Assembly (NCBI RefSeq): GCF_026745355.1
Contig: NC_079205.1
Coordinates: forward strand, 8,905,100 to 8,969,099
DNA length: 64,000 bases
Direction: 5' to 3'
DNA from: Beta vulgaris subsp. vulgaris
Lineage: Eukaryota > Streptophyta > Magnoliopsida > Caryophyllales > Amaranthaceae
Positions 34,330 to 46,640 of this stretch are shown in pieces. A model generated the notes under the pieces. That model saw only the letters and a list, made by a program, of their open reading frames with translations, had not been told where the DNA came from and did not search any database. Every line of letters begins with the position of its first letter. Position 1 is the first letter of the stretch. Made by a program: the position numbers and the translations under genes.

Positions 34330-35435
34330 CATCTTAATTCAGACAACTTTAGCAAAAATGACCTGAGTTTTGTTCAATGAAGATTTATTTTTTAATCCAT
34401 TTTATTACTTCTGTAGTCTTTTGAATTCAATGTTTATTATGAATGCGTATATTTTTTTATTAATGAAATTATCTTCTTATAAAAATATAAATAAGCAGTA
34501 TTATCTACTAGTCCTACTTTTTGTTTATTATTAGGAGAGATAATTAGCCTAAAAAACGATCAATCCCTGCTATCCAACTATCTGCCGTTAGTCTATTAAC
34601 TTCCTAGCATTCTTAACCCATTGTTAGTTGTGTAGAGATTTTATACTTCATCTGCTTTGTAATAAATAAAACACTTCTATGTTTTATTTGAGAGTTTTGT
34701 GAAATAAGCGGTTCATTAATTCTAAACACGCATTCTTGGAAAAGATGGTCTCATGCTAGTATTAACGTGGGACATGTCAAGTCCAAGAGATATATGTTTT
34801 TGAAAAAGTATTTTGTCTCACAAATTCTCACGATAATATATTTGGTGAATTATTGGCTAATTTTTATTGCGAATTAGTTAAGTATTTTAGCACAATAGTT
34901 TAGAGCTGGCCATCTATATGTATAATTACATTATTTTTAGTTAACATATCCAGTAAATTAGTTAGTGTTGTTTTATAATTAGTTAAAATCTATTGAGCAT
35001 TATTTAGTTATCAATATAAAGAAAAATAATTTTTTTATAAATCTGAAAAGACAAATACAAAAATACAACCTGAAAAAAGAAAAACTCAAAACAATCTAGT
35101 AATTGGAGTAATTTTACTAATTTCAGTTTGGTTCTTAAAATTCTTTTTTTAGTCTTCTCAAAATGGCTTTTCCTCCTTGCACTTATTCCCTTTGTTTGTG
35201 TACGATCCCGGTCTAAAATAACCAATGTGGTTGTACTTGATGAGCATTTTTATTCTACAATTGTTTTTGTATTGTTTATACTTGCAACAATATTCTCGTA
35301 CGTAGACTTCTTGCAGTACCTTTCTTGCATCTTCATTAAATTGACTTTTGAGAATGAGATTGTAGAAGTTTCTCGTGGTTTCATATCGCCATGGGGTTAT
35401 GTTGTTTGTAATTTTTCTAGAGATTTCTCTAATCA
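34330..35435. other. AT-rich intergenic DNA, no gene recognised
   Basis: Only short overlapping frames on both strands at 35000-35475, with no similarity recognised. Confidence 0.4.
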
Positions 35436-36133
35436 TTTCACTAGTAGAATAAATGCTTATTGCTGCAGTCATTAAGTGGCCTATTGCGGCGGTTTTAACC
35501 GCGCAACAATTAAGGGGGCAGCAACAGGTAAATATTATATTGCTGCGGTTTTTAACCGCAACAATATTTCAACATATTATTGTGGTTTCTAGCATAAACC
35601 ACAGCAATATTATTATTTTATATCAGAAAAAATCTAGTATATTGCTACGGTTTCTAGCCAAAACAGCAGCAACATGTCCTGGTACAGGCAAAAAAAAATG
35701 CATTTGCCAAATAAATTTGAAATATTAAAACCAAACAACTAACCTGTTCACAATCCATTAAATTCATAGACAAACCGAAGATAAAATATTCATTACTATA
35801 TAAAGATGAAAAATCTAATTACATCAATATTACAAAAGAATAAAATGTAAAAAGAAAAAGAAAAATTTAAAAAACAATTACAACTAAATAACCAATAAAA
35901 ACAAATAATATACTAAAAAAAAAAGAAACCGAAAATAAAAAATAAATCTTAAAACTACAAACAGAACTTAAGAAACGAAAAAAAAAAAAATTCTTAAAAC
36001 GAAAAAAAAAGGAAAAAAAAAATAGAAATTGCTTCGTCGGAGTCGGCAGCGTGTGAGACGAACAGACGTCGTCGTTGAACAAAGAACGAAGCGCGAGAGC
36101 GAGCAAATCACAAGACGAAAAACGAACAGACGA

Positions 36134-37454
36134 CACTAGTAGAAAAAGGTCGATTTGCGTCGGACCTGGGACCCCTATTTGCGTCGGACCTGGGTCCGAC
36201 GACACAGGTCTTGACGCAGATGACCTAGAATATCTGCGTCATATGTGAAAACGACGCAGATGTTTTAGCTATTTGCGCACTGTTCTGCAGTTCAAGCTGG
36301 TCGCACTAACGTGCGACGCAAATTGGTCTTCCCATCCCGTACAAACTACAGGCGGGATATAAGGGAAATTTGGGTCGCACATAGCACGGGGTGCGACGCA
36401 AATCAGTCATCTGCGTCGCACCTTGCACCATGTGTGACACAAATGACCTAATGTAAAAAATAAAAAAAATGCAGTACCAAAGCATGAATGCTTTAGTACT
36501 GCATTCGAGGAAAAAGAATCGAGACAGAAATTAAAAGAACCAGATCTAACCAGTGGAACCAATGACGATAATTAAAAAACGAGATAATAACTAAACCAGA
36601 TCTAACATACAACAAAAACGAGATCTAATAGAAACGAAACGAAATCAAACGAGATAATAATAAACAGTGAACCTCAAGGGTACAAATTGTCTTGCGTCAA
36701 TTAAAAATAAAAAATAAAAAATTCAGATCTAACATACAACAAAAAACGAAATTAAAAAACTAAGCCTAAAAAAAACCAGATCTAACAGACAGAAATTTCA
36801 CTAAATATATTTTTAAAAAAAATACAAATCGCCGAAAAACCAGATCTCGTTCTTCAATCTCGTTCTTCAAATCTCTTTCTTCAAATCGCCCAAAACCAGA
36901 TCTAACAGAAAGAAATCTCGTTCTTCTTCAAATCTCGTTCTTCAAATTTAAAAAATAAACATAAATATGGCAAAACAAAGAAATTCAGAATAAAATTTGA
37001 ACTAAAAATACATGAGAATCGCGAAATGGAACGAACGAAATTCGCTGCTCTTCTTCGAACGTTAGATCTGAGAAAGGGTTGGTGTTTTTTCAATTTTCAT
37101 TCATTGCTTACTTCGAATGTGATGTCGTTGTTGGTGTTTGAAGCGGCGGAGTTTAGCACCATTGATAAGGCTCTCCTATGCAAAGCAACTTCTTCATCTT
37201 CAAGCAATTTTCTCCGAGATTTTCCTATTCTCTTACTTTTTGATCCATTTACTTTAGTATCTTTCTTTGACATGCATATAAATCTATTACCCATTTCTCC
37301 AAAATTCAATTCTGAACAAAACCCACTTCTTATTTTCGATTAATTTTGTTGTTTAGTACCGCAAATTTGGGGGAGCAACGTGTTTGACTTGAGTTTGAGT
37401 TGGCATTCTATTATTTCTTCTTTTTTCTGGGAAGTGAATAATAATGCACGAAAT

Positions 37455-37494
<40 letters not shown>

Positions 37495-37913
37495 CGCTGA
37501 GAATTGAGAGGGAGGGAGAGGCGTGTGAGGGCTAGGGTTTCTGAAATAAAAAGGATATAGTGGGCCTCGTGAAATAAAAAGGGTATAGTGGCCTTAATAT
37601 GCGTCACACATTGAATAGATGCGTTGCAAATTGAGTATTTTGCAACGCACCTAAAAGACGTGTGACACAGATAGTTTGAAATTTTTTCTATGTAAAGATG
37701 ATTTGCGTCGCATGAGTTAGGGTATCCGACGCACATTTGGCTTTTGCAACGCATGTAAGGCATGTGCGACGCAAATGTGACATATCTGGTGCTTTTGTAA
37801 CCATGTTGTGCGTCGCACTCCTCTTTATGTGCGACACAAATTACGTTATTGAGTCATTTTTCCTTTCATGCGACGCAAATAGGGTGACGCAAATCGTCTT
37901 TTTTCTACTAGTG
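36134..37913. mobile_element. Nested CACTA, GCGTCGCAC subfamily (copy C)
   Basis: Ends CACTAGTAGAAAAAGG and TTTTTTCTACTAGTG. Subterminal TTGCGTCGCAC / GTGCGACGCA repeats at 36155-36445 and 37600-37880. The flanking triplets CGA and ACA do not match, so the duplication has decayed or was imperfect. The interior has (GA)n near 37455-37492 and no transposase. The frames at 37026-37343 and 37097-37309 oppose each other and match nothing I recognise. Confidence 0.88.
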
Positions 37914-38341
37914 ACAGACGAGGATGGAGGACGAACAGACGAGGATGAGCGACGTCGGCCGGGAGATGAAGGACGAGCGAGCAAGCCGCCGGTTGAGAGA
38001 GGCGTGAGACAAAGTTGAGGGTGAGAACATGAGAGTTGAGAGAGGAGATAGGAGAGAGGTAAGAGGCGTGAGAACTGAGTGAGAGGCGTGAGAACTGGGA
38101 GTTAAGGATACAAGAGGGTACTGAACTTTAAAAAGTTTCGGTTAGGATACTCAAACCAAACTTCTGTTACTTTTGATGTTAACTCTAATAAAATAATAAT
38201 AAAAATTATTTTTGCATAAATTTAATAGCTCTTTCTCTCTCCTCCCCCCCATAAACACCAAATCCACCACCTCCTCCCACAGCTCCACTTCTAAAAAAAA
38301 CTCCCACAACTCCAAAACCACCATCTTCTAGTTTTTCGGCA

Positions 38342-38730
38342 ATGTCCTCACCTCAAAACCACCTTTTTCTCATTTTCTCTCTCTTCTCTCTCACCTCTTT
38401 CCTCTCAATCTCGCCAAAAACTACCTTCTCCTCCCCAGCAACCGTAAACTCCGACAAGATGACCAACTCTTCTGCGAAAGTTGGCGGTTTTCCTCGAAAC
38501 TAATGAAGACGGATTATGGTATACCTTCCTTCTCGTTGTTGTAACTTCGTTAAAAACTATATGATCGGTGATCGATATTTGTCGCACTCTAATGTTGTCG
38601 CCAGAAATTCGTTGGAATTCGCAAAATCAGTTAATGTTTCCGGCGATGGAAAAGATGTTTGGGTTTTTGATGTTGATGAAACTCTTCTCTTCAATTTAAC
38701 TTCTTATGAAGCTCATGATTTTGGGTGAGA
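38342..38730 (+). pseudogene. Captured 5' exon fragment of a plant acid phosphatase (HAD class, VSP-like)
   Basis: An ATG at 38342 opens MSSPQNHLFLIFSLFSLTSFL, a signal-peptide-like start. After frame changes come ETNEDGLWYT (about 38492) and, from 38535, RCCNFVKNYMIGDRYL, VVARNSLEFAKSVNVSGDGKDVWVFDVDETLLFNL and YEAHDFG. The DVDET motif holds the first catalytic Asp of HAD-superfamily acid phosphatases. The frame stops where GTGAGA begins at 38727, which looks like the original splice donor, so genomic DNA with its intron was captured. Later exons are missing and stops interrupt the frame. Confidence 0.85.
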
Positions 38731-39060
38731 TTTTCAATTTTTTTTTGAATTATTTATTTATTTATTTTTTGTATACGATTTGGGAGTATGATTGAATGAT
38801 TTTGAAATTAGGTTTTTTGTGATTTTATTGAGCTAATTTGAAATTGGTGGATTTGCAATTATTGTGTGAGATTTTGTATTTCAAAATAATATTTCAATTT
38901 AGCTTACTATGAAGCTCATGATTTTGGGTGAGACTTTTTTTTCAAAATTTGTTTCATTGTGTTATAAGTTGGGAGTATGATTGATTGATACTAAAATTAG
39001 GTTTTCTGTGATTTTATTGAGGTGATTAGAAATGGGTAGATTTGTTCATGTTGGGTAATG
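38688..39060. repeat. ~200-bp tandem duplication of exon end plus intron start
   Basis: The stretch CTTATGAAGCTCATGATTTT with its donor GTGAGA and following intron (38688 onward) recurs from about 38890 (CTTACTATGAAGCTCATGA...). The two copies have diverged moderately. The duplication lies within the captured acid phosphatase fragment. Confidence 0.8.
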
Positions 39061-39776
39061 TTGGTGTATGTTTACGTTATGAATTTAGATACTCTAATGG
39101 AGATTATGTGAGAATTTTTTGTCAAGAGTTGTTATTTCTTTTCAGATTAGCTATTACTACTGGGTAATTGGCAAGGGGTGGTGGATTTGGTGTTTATGGG
39201 GGGGGAGAGAGAAAGAACTATTAAATTTATGCAAAAATAATTTTTATTATTATTTTATTAGAGTTAACAACAAAAGTACTAGAAGTTTGGTTTGAGTACC
39301 CCAACTATAACTTTTTAAAGTCCAGTATCCTAAGTTCCTAACCGAAACAAATGTCAAAGTTTAGTACCCTCTTGTATTCTTAACTCTGATAACTGGTGAA
39401 AACTGGTGAGAGGCGCACAATATGTTGAGGGTTAATTAGAGAGATGGGCCTTAACCCTAGCATCTTTAAAAACTTTTTACGGACCTATTGCTACGATTTT
39501 TATCAAAAGCCGCAGCAATATATTAAAATAATATTTTTTATATTATTTTAATATATTGCTGCAGTTTTTGCTAGAAACCGCAGCAATATGTTTAGTCAAA
39601 TAGTAAAAAGATTTCAAAAAATTTCCGTTGAAACTTTATTGCTGCGATTTTTGGCCGAAACTGCAACAATATAGTTATTATATATTTATCTTTTTCGTTC
39701 ACGTGATATATTGTTGCGTATGCGTAAAACTGCAACAATATCACTGCAACAATAAACAATTATTCTACTAGTGTCT

Positions 39777-41052
39777 CTCTTTTGCACACTTCCCTCTTTG
39801 CAAATCTGGTCCACTTTTTGCACATGTACCTATGTGGTATTGTTGGGATTGAACTCATATGCATGACTGATTGCATGTGCATGATTCTCAATGCATGAAA
39901 ACTTATCAATTCTGATAACATAATTTTTGCATCATGTTATTTAACTATTACGAATAAATTTAAAATTAATAACATTTATGTAGTATTAGTTATGTTTTTC
40001 ATATGATAAGTGATCTGACCTGTTTTGTCAAAGTTTTTGAAAGTACAAGTTATCTTCCTATCATGGGCAGTATATATTACCTTTTGTGATGAATATGTGT
40101 CAAACTTCTTTCACTTCAAATTAAACAAGATAGACATATTGTCAGGTGAAACAACAACAAAGTAAGTGTTTGTGGACACAACATTGCAAACTCATGCTCA
40201 AATATTTAACTTACATTCAAATTAAACAACGAATTCAGGTTGTAGGTAGAGAATGGAGGAGAAAAATAATACAGGTTTTATGGCGTCTTCAGGGATTATA
40301 GAAGAAAGAGATAATGATTTATGCGTAATACTGAAATTAGGGCCAATAAAATGTGTTATAACTTATAATATGGCTTAAAGTAACTAATACACTTCAACGC
40401 TTAGTTAATATGTTTTACCACTTAACTAATTAATCTGGAAGCAATTTAGGCAAGCATAACTAATAGCTCCAAGCGCATAACTAATATAAAGAAACAAGCT
40501 TCATATGCATGCGATGCGTGCCACGACATATTAACATCAATACTGACATTATAAAAGCTAGAGGCACTAATATTATTTTACTGCAGTTTAATTTGATCAT
40601 TAGCAACTTTTTGTGATAAACAAACATGTATCCAGAATGTATAAGTTGAAATTGTTGAATGATATATTTTAATCTCTTTAATATATGTGTAATATGTTGT
40701 GTAACATTACATTGAGAAATTGAATGGTATAATCCCATTTCTTTAATATATTTGAATCACAACATATTTTAGAATAATATGTCTAATAATCATGAGATAT
40801 TCCTACATAAAAAATAGAATGATGAAATGCATTATTCCAACTGACACAAGCGATTACTACAACCCTTTAAATAAATAAAATGATAAATTATCTTAATCCA
40901 CGCATACGACAATTATAAAAGCCATAAATAAAAAGATGAGACTATTTTCTAAATTTTTTTGTTATATTTATAGATTTTTAATGTATTATCTTTAAAATTA
41001 TAATTGCAATTGAAAGTTTAGTTAGAAAGAAACTTTGTAAATTCTTACTTTG
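39777..41052. other. AT-rich intergenic DNA, no gene recognised
   Basis: No coding signal; one 85-codon minus-strand frame (40738-40481) is unsupported. Confidence 0.4.
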
Positions 41053-41054
41053 TA

Positions 41055-41370
41055 CTCCCTCCGTTTCCTAAAGATCTTCCCACTTACTGTTCCTACAGAT
41101 ACCAATGAAAATCAAGTTGTGTGGGGCTTGGTATGAGTAAAGTAGGAGAGAGAAAGGAGTTAAGATAAATAAACAAATAAAAAAGAGTTAAAATAGGAGA
41201 GAGAAAGAGAGTAAAAGTGAATTAATAATGTAATAGTGGACCATATGATAGTACATGAGAGGTAAATAGAGAAATTTGTTTTGCCAAATAAGGAATAAAG
41301 CAAAAGTGGGAAGATCTTTTGGAAACACCCTTAAACGGAAAGTGGGAAGATCTTTAGGAAACGGAGGGAG
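41055..41370. mobile_element. Stowaway-type MITE, TA duplication
   Basis: CTCCCTCCGTTTCCTAAAGATC at the left and its inverse GATCTTTAGGAAACGGAGGGAG at the right, flanked by TA. It lies about 1 kb upstream of the methyltransferase gene. Confidence 0.93.
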
Positions 41371-41510
41371 TAATTGTTTGAAATTGCTTTAATTATTGAA
41401 AATTTTTCTTTTTAAGCATATTATTTTGAAAAAGTTTTATGCATCCAAAATAAAAATAAAAACTATATTTTGAGACGGAGAGAGTAGTAATTAAAAAAAA
41501 TATCTATATA

Positions 41511-41762
41511 CTACCTCCGTTCTTTTTTAGTTGCAACGTTTGACAAATTGCACTATTCATGTTCTCTTATTTACCACATTGATTTATATGTTAAACAAAA
41601 TATAGTCATGTGGGGTCTTGTTTGATTCGTTTCGATGTAAGCTTTCATAATATCAAATTTTTATAATTTTTACTTACATACAATTAGAGATAAAACGATT
41701 TGAAATTGTACATTGACAAGCGTGAAAGTCAAAACGTTGCAACTAAATAAAAACAGAGGTAG
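41511..41762. mobile_element. Stowaway-type MITE, TA duplication
   Basis: CTACCTCCGTTCTTTTTTAG at the left, inverse AAAAACAGAGGTAG at the right, flanked by TA. Inner TIR TTGCAACGTTTGAC / GTCAAAACGTTGCAA. A truncated right end of a related copy sits just before it (about 41470-41488), and a fragment recurs at about 45155-45220. Confidence 0.9.
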
Positions 41763-42107
41763 TATAAACAATGTAGCAATTAAATAAAAGCGAATGAAGT
41801 AATAAAGATTATTACAAATTAGGCCAATAAAGGGAACAAATTGTCGGCGCAGAAGCTCAAGGTTTTTAGTTAGCACTGTAATTACTACGAGAGTGTTAGT
41901 GCGAGATTACCGCTACTCAGATTTATTCTACAAACTTCCACTTCAATGAAATTGACTTTCTGTCCCCACCATTCTAACAAATTCATTTTGATTGTGCTCT
42001 TTCCTTAATTCAAAATCACAAAACAAACAAACAAACAAATCAAAAAAAATCTCAACTTCTTCAGCCGGTATCCCTTCCATTCCTTAAACTCACTTCATTT
42101 TCACACG

Positions 42108-42116
42108 TATATATAC
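42108..42116 (+). promoter_or_regulatory. Candidate TATA box of the methyltransferase gene
   Basis: TATATATAC about 230 bases before the ATG, followed by a CT-rich leader typical of plant 5' UTRs. No experimental start is known. Confidence 0.45.
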
Positions 42117-42342
42117 TCCTCCCTCATCAATCAATTCCATCTTACACCTTCGTACTTCCATTATTCACTCTCTCTCTCCACTCCCACCATCCTTAAAGCA
42201 TCAATACGCGTCGTTCCACCTCTTTCCTGCGCAAAAGCTGGCTTTTGCAGAATCATGATATTTTGAACCCCCTACCAGTTTCACACTATTTCCTAGTAGC
42301 ATATATTATCTACAAAAAGAAATAGATTAAAATAACACAAAG

Positions 42343-44184
42343 ATGGTAGCAGTATCACCATCTTCAAAGATGGAGAAGCGGAACAGGGATTGGTCGCAGA
42401 TCTATGCCATATACGGCATGGATGAATGGCAGACGTTCTTGTTTCTCTTCTTCCATGCTTTGGTCTTCTCTGTTGTCTCGATACTTATGCTACGCTACTT
42501 TGCTCCCGTTGCAGTCTCGCTTTCGGGTCTTCGGATATTCTCTCTCCTGCCCGATGGATCTGCCCGGTTTGCTGCCGGGTTAATTGGGTCGATGACGGCG
42601 TTGATCGCTGTCTGTCTATTGTTTGCGGCGGCGAACTTTTTATACTCCGCTGTTCCTCTACGTTGGGAGATCTCACAGCGTATGCTCTCTGCTGTTACTG
42701 ACTGGTCTAATGTTAAAACTGCGCTTGACGTTGGCTGCGGTAGAGGTATGCTATACTATTATTCTCTAACACCAATGTTTACTTTTAATTTATAGTTATA
42801 CACATTTCTATGTTGCGAGTATTACTCTTTTCGTTTCTTTCTAATTTACTCATTTTAATTTGAGGGAGAATTAAGAAGAAAGTACAAAAGTATGAAAAAA
42901 AGTGAGAGAAAAACAAAAAAAATAAGTTAAAATATTAAAAAGTAAACAATATGTTACAAAAGTAGAAAAAGCAACAAGGTCTAAAGAAACGGACTAAAAA
43001 AGAAAGTGTGTAGATTAAAAAGAAATTGGAGGATTTTCTGATTAATTTGTTAAAGTTGTGCCTAAAAGTGTAGGAAAATTTTGTTATTGCTGAGCTCAGT
43101 GATCGAAAATTCCAAGGTTATTTTTTTTATGATGAGTTTTTGTAAATTAAGTGGCATTTTTGTAGTAAATTCTAAAGAATAGAATAATTTACAGTTGTAA
43201 TTTGATAATTTCCCAATCATAAATGTTAAAAACACAATCGTGATTTGTGATAGGTATTACTTTGATATATGAGGCTGATTAAATAACAGATTGCATATTG
43301 GAGGGACTTATTATAAGACAAAAAAAGTTCTTAAGTTAATATTCTAGTATATTGGTGTAGCATGACCGAATTTATTTTCAGACATTTTTTCTTTGAAAAA
43401 GTTGGTTAAATTAAATGATTCTTATTGTTTCATATGTGCCACTTTTATTAAATCCTCTATTTATTTATTACCAAATAAATCATAGTAATAGATAAAAGAT
43501 TTGTAACAAAGTAAAGAAAAAAAGGTGTCCACTATACTGTTACCATTATTATGAGACAAAAGGAGTTTTATTTAATGCAATGGCATTCTATTACTTTTCA
43601 TCCCAAGAAAAGTCACCCAAAAAGAAAGTGATCTAAGAAAAGTTTCTATTTTTACAGGTATCCTCCTAAACGCTGTCGCTTTACAGCTAAAGAAACAAGG
43701 ATCATCGGGCCGGGTAGTCGGGTTGGACGAGAAGCGGTCCATAACGCTACGAACGTTACGGACCGCGGGCCTCGAGGGGGTCCAAGAATACGTCACGTGT
43801 CGTGAGGGCGACGTAAAGAGGCTACCATTTCGAGACGATTACTTCGACGTGGTGGTTTCGGGGGCAGCGATACGTCGGGCCGGGTCAAAAGAAGAGAGGG
43901 AAAGGGTGGTGGGAGAGATGGTTCGGGTTTTAAAGCCCGGTGGGGTAGGAGTAGTGTGGGACCTACAACACGTGCCTGAATACGTGAGGAAATTGCAAGA
44001 TTTACGGATGGATGAAATTCGGGTATCGGAACGCGTCACTGCATATATGGTGAGTAGTCATATCGTGTCGTTTCGAAAGCCTTGTTATCAGTTGCTACAA
44101 GCGCAGCAGCAGTATATGATGGGCCCAGTTTATTCTTATGCTGGGGAAGTCAGACTTGACTGGAGATGCCATAATTTGTGCTAA
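42343..44184 (+). CDS. Membrane-anchored SAM-dependent methyltransferase (two exons)
   Basis: Exon 1 is 42343-42745 and exon 2 is 43658-44184. The 912-bp intron has GT..AG borders and splits a Gly codon (phase 1), giving 309 residues. Two hydrophobic segments (about residues 29-50 and 70-100) precede a class I Rossmann methyltransferase: motif I ALDVGCGRG (bridging the splice), GRVVGLDEK as the acidic loop, EGDVKRLPFRDDYFDVVVS as motifs II-IV, and VLKPGGVGVVWDL as motif V-VI. It belongs to the UbiE/COQ5-like fold; the substrate is unknown. It probably faces the cytosol from an internal membrane (inferred). AATAAATAAA at 44215-44224 is a likely polyadenylation signal. The gene appears intact. 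The short exon 1 frame running into the intron is not a separate gene. Confidence 0.92.
42746..43657 (+). other. Intron of the methyltransferase gene with MITE remnants
   Basis: Starts GTATGC and ends TTTTTACAG. It contains a Stowaway-like pair (about 42820 TACTCTTTTCGTTTCTTTCT and about 43010 AGATTAAAAAGAAATTGGAGGA) and another degenerate inverted pair near 43300 and 43550 (TTATTATAAGACAAAA / ATTATTATGAGACAAAA). Confidence 0.75.
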
Positions 44185-44749
44185 AAATGAAATTATTATT
44201 ACACATATAGTGACAATAAATAAAGAGGCTTTTTATTTGTTTTTTCCGGGAATTTTGGGGAGGCAAAGCCAAGCCAAAATTTAGAGGAATTTTAGGGTAG
44301 AAGAGAAATGAGAGGAAATATACTAATGTTATCAATATACTCCTACTAGCTTATGTGATTGTGAATATATATTACTAAAATTATATACTAGTGTTATTTT
44401 TAGTCTAGTACTAATTCCTCAACTAGATGGATTATCTCAAAGTTTGTTTGTTTTTTTCACTTGTGTGGATTATGAACTAACCTCGTTTCTCCCTTTAACT
44501 AGGTTTTGGACCCGTGCATAATGCACGGGAACTTTAATACAATAAAAATGTTTATATATCCGCTACATTGAAAACATATAAACGATTATTTACGTCTACT
44601 TGATCAAAAACTTTGTGTTTAAGAGAATACACATTTATATTAATTATAAAGTTGTTTAACAGATACATGATATTCATATGTTTTGGAAGACTTCTTTTTA
44701 GAGCAAAACAAAATGTTTTAAGAAGCTACTTCATCCGTTCGTAGTCTAA

Positions 44750-45110
44750 TATTTTTTTTTTTTTTGGTGAAATACGGAATATAGATTAAATGTTAACGGT
44801 TAGAAGCCTTAGTACAAATTCGTCCCATAAGTCCAAAATATAACTAGGGGGGATGGGGATAAGCCTAGTTACATTCACATCTAAGTTATCTTTTCTTCCT
44901 TCTTTAGCCAGCTTGTCCGCCACTTAATTGAGCTTCCTTGGGCAATATTGGACCTTCATCCCTTGGAAGCATTGGCTTTGAGCCCTGCACAACATAGTTA
45001 CAGTGTCAATAATCGGGTCTACTCTTGATTGTTGTTGGAGGATCCTTGCGGCGTTCTTGCAGTCAGTGTAAATATTTGCGTGAGTGACGCCATTTTCTTT
45101 CAAAATATCA
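44750..45110 (-). pseudogene. LINE RNase H fragment with poly(A) tail
   Basis: A T-run at 44752-44766 is the tail. Minus-strand reading gives YTDCKNAARILQQQSR (about 45080-45030) and VADKLAKEGR (about 44925-44895), the last RNase H motifs of plant L1 elements. Stops interrupt it, and it is 5'-truncated. Confidence 0.75.
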
Positions 45111-45154
45111 GATGTGTATAATTTTACTAAATAGTAAATAAAGATATTAATAGT

Positions 45155-45225
45155 AAAAATTGAGCATTGGCAAGCGTGAAAACCTAATTGCTGCAGTAGA
45201 AAAAGAACGCAGGAAGTATAATATA
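45155..45225. repeat. Truncated Stowaway fragment
   Basis: GCATTGGCAAGCGTGAAAACC and AACGCAGGAAGTATA correspond to the right end of the MITE at 41511-41762, with substitutions. Confidence 0.6.
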
Positions 45226-45759
45226 GTCAGAAGCAATTATATCATCATAAGTAAAGCCAACAACACCTTAGGAGGAAGATTGGAATTCCAGATTTTCTTC
45301 CACACTTCCGATACAATAGAATCGCCAACAACTGTATGGAATTCTTAAAAAAATTAATAAAGTGATGGTCTTATTTAGTAGAACATACCAATTTTGGTGT
45401 AGCTCCATAGAAAGCTATCATCTAAGGGTTGAGATGGTAAAGGTTAAGGATCTCAACCGCCTCAACAGGGAGAAAATTTGCACGAACTTGGTTTTCATCC
45501 CAGTAACCAGTGGGGGGGGGGGGTCAATCGTCTCAGAAACTCTCTCTACATTACATCTTCATTTTTCCTCGAAATGCCTTAAAGTATTAGACTTCCCATT
45601 ATCTTTCTGATATAGGAGTACTATTAGGCGATTTTTACCAATGACTGAGAAATGGCTACATAAAATTGCCATGACTGAGAACTGTCTCGGAGATACAAAC
45701 CCACCATCGATAGGGATTGTCCTTGACTTTGACACACTACCAACTAAAATTGCCTTTTT

Positions 45760-46640
45760 GAAACCTCAGAGAAATTTGTTCCATCTGACGGAATGAGTAC
45801 CATACGGGATAAATACCTTATTCCACGTTGCTACCTAAAATGACCACAATTTCGATGATATATTGTATCATACTTTATTGCCCATTTCATCTTGGAATGA
45901 GTATCACAAGGTTTCCCCACTCTACTTTTTCCTAAATACCTTCCCCTTGCTACTTAAATGATCACAATTTCATATATATTGTATCTTATTATTCCATCTG
46001 ACGGAATGAGTATAATACAGGGTTTCTCAATTTACTTTTCACCTCCCAAAGACTACCTCAAGTGACTTCAATGGTCCACAATTAACCCTTATTCATTAAT
46101 TTCTTCCTAAAACCAATTTTCGAATATATTAAGCGAACTAAAGTTTTAATATTCATTAAGACTAATTTAGAAAATGTAAACAAATATAAATACGCACTAC
46201 TTGTATAATATATGTGTGTTTTATAGGTTCTTTATAAGAAGTACATTTCAATATTATCTTCTACATCAAAGAAAAAAAAACAAAACAAAGTTAAATAAAT
46301 TAACAACTTTTCCAATTCAATAACTTTATTTGATCTTTTCAAAACAGTTTCACTCTATTATAAACCAATTAAACTTAATACTTATAAATCCCCCTTTTTT
46401 TTACATATAAGCTTGACAATTAACTCATCTTGTTGATTCACCTTCTAAATTAGTGTCGCAATGCTCATTAGATATCTCTCTTTCCAGTCTAATATCGTCC
46501 CACGATTTATGGTTTAAAAATTGTAACATTACTTTTATATAAAATTATAAGATAATTATTTTACTTGTAGTTCCCTAAAATGACCACAATTTTGATGATA
46601 TATTTTATCTTACATCATCCATTTCATTCTAATTGAATGA
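45760..46640. repeat. Diverged repeats of a MITE-like unit
   Basis: The words CTAAAATGACCACAATTT, GATGATATATT and CCATCTGACGGAATGAGTA recur near 45785-45900, 45955-46020 and 46565-46655. They probably represent degenerate, partly overlapping MITE copies. No coding. Confidence 0.5.

Larger units (their letters stand above)
38099..39386. mobile_element. Pack-MULE-like element carrying an acid phosphatase gene fragment
   Basis: The ~180-bp arms (left GAGTTAAGGATACAAGAGGG; right its inverse) flank 1.3 kb. The repeat TGAGAACTGG (38089-38098) / TGATAACTGG (39387-39396) matches at 9 of 10 positions, fitting a MULE duplication. The arms extend into the TAAACACCAAATCCACCACC sequence just before the captured gene segment. 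Host gene pieces inside MULE arms define Pack-MULEs. The element lies inside the CACTA at 35439. Confidence 0.8.
35439..39773. mobile_element. CACTA transposon (GCGGTTT subfamily) containing two nested elements
   Basis: Left end CACTAGTAGAATAA at 35439 and right end TTATTCTACTAGTG at 39773. Flanks TTT (35436-35438) and TCT (39774-39776) form a 3-bp duplication with one change. Subterminal AAACCGCAGCAATA-type repeats lie at 35460-35680 and 39480-39760, closely related to the copy at 30689. Its length comes from a nested CACTA (36134-37913) and a Pack-MULE-like element (38099-39386); without them about 1.3 kb remains, similar to the 1.4-kb copy at 30689. Confidence 0.88.

Noticed and set aside
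36902..37343. Opposed frames of 63-105 residues in a CACTA core
   Set aside because: There is no similarity to CACTA TnpA/TnpD, the frames overlap on both strands, and they sit in the transposon's non-coding core.
42426..42701. 91-residue plus-strand frame and a minus-strand frame in methyltransferase exon 1
   Set aside because: They are shadows in other frames of the real exon, which has the full methyltransferase signature.
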